The notes under the pieces: model-generated | The model's database searches: none | The model's input: the letters and a program-made list of their open reading frames with translations, nothing else | What the model was told of the DNA's origin: nothing | Translations under genes and position numbers: made by a program | Source: Streptomyces roseicoloratus | Lineage (GTDB): Bacteria; Actinomycetota; Actinomycetes; Streptomycetales; Streptomycetaceae | Reading direction: 5' to 3' | Length of the DNA: 52,727 bases | Assembly (NCBI RefSeq): GCF_004117935.1 | Contig: NZ_SDOY01000151.1 | Location: forward strand, 1 to 52,727 | Shown here: positions 52,702 to 52,727 of the stretch, piece after piece | Position numbering within the stretch: the stretch's first letter is position 1 | How the letters are laid out: every line of letters starts with the position of its first letter

Positions 52702-52727
52702 GTGTCCACGATCAAGGGGAAGCTTCA
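52702..52727. repeat. IS left inverted repeat (orfA side)
   Basis: Partner of the repeat at 51444-51469; ends exactly at the window edge. Confidence 0.85.

Larger units (their letters stand above)
51444..52727 (-). mobile_element. Complete IS3-family insertion sequence (1284 bp)
   Basis: The element is bounded by imperfect inverted repeats: TGAAGTTTCCCCGTGATC at 51444 and, on the other strand from 52727, TGAAGCTTCCCCTTGATC. About 22 of the first 26 positions match. Ends are TG...CA as expected for IS3. It carries orfA and orfB on the minus strand. The outer end is the last base of the window, so a target duplication cannot be checked. Confidence 0.92.

Overview
This window is the replication-origin region of a Streptomyces chromosome. 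The base composition is very GC-rich with third-position GC bias, GTG and TTG starts are common, the DnaA boxes follow TTGTCCACA, eight perfect copies of the actinobacterial parS palindrome GTTTCACGTGAAAC are present, and the gene order matches Streptomyces. Much of that order is also shared with the origin region of Mycobacterium tuberculosis.

Layout. (1) 1-2500: the 3' end of an unrecognised proline-rich protein gene, a repeat-filled gap, a secreted membrane-anchored protein, a tiny DLW-39 protein and tRNA-Ile(GAT). (2) 2633-12345, all on the minus strand: DUF3566 membrane protein, gyrA, gyrB, a DUF721/DciA-like protein, recF, a short-form 6-phosphogluconate dehydrogenase and dnaN. (3) 12346-13253: oriC, with about 20 DnaA-box-like 9-mers between dnaN and dnaA. 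(4) dnaA on the minus strand, then the plus-strand block rpmH-rnpA-yidD-yidC-jag-rsmG-parA-parB and a GNAT acetyltransferase. (5) 22344-31903, minus strand: trxA, trxB, a zinc-finger anti-sigma factor, sigM (ECF), a pseudokinase membrane protein, murJ and a DUF6049 protein. (6) cca on the plus strand, an MFS transporter, inositol-phosphate synthase and PadR on the minus strand, then a class A penicillin-binding protein and a GT87 membrane protein. (7) An alanine-racemase-like protein, a FemX-like protein and a small membrane protein on the minus strand. (8) rpsF-ssb-rpsR-rplI, a MATE transporter (minus) and dnaB. (9) 49797-52727: an accessory tail with small unrecognised genes, a decayed DUF6193-like fragment, a gene cut by an insertion sequence, and a complete IS3-family element whose outer end is the last base of the window.

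The genes fall into three linked themes: starting replication and handling the origin (DnaA, DnaN, RecF, gyrase, DciA-like, DnaB, SSB, ParAB/parS); making and exporting cell wall (MurJ, pseudokinase, class A PBP, FemX, racemase, GT87); and core translation, RNA and membrane insertion (RpmH, RnpA, YidC/D, Jag, RsmG, Cca, S6/S18/L9). Perfect DnaA boxes also lie upstream of dnaA, parA and dnaB and at the start of the DciA-like gene, which suggests wider DnaA input into replication and segregation genes. I found no new defence or mobile system. The least ordinary parts are the DnaA-box distribution, the parS sites built into coding sequences, several tandem repeats in intergenic DNA, and the IS-interrupted accessory end.
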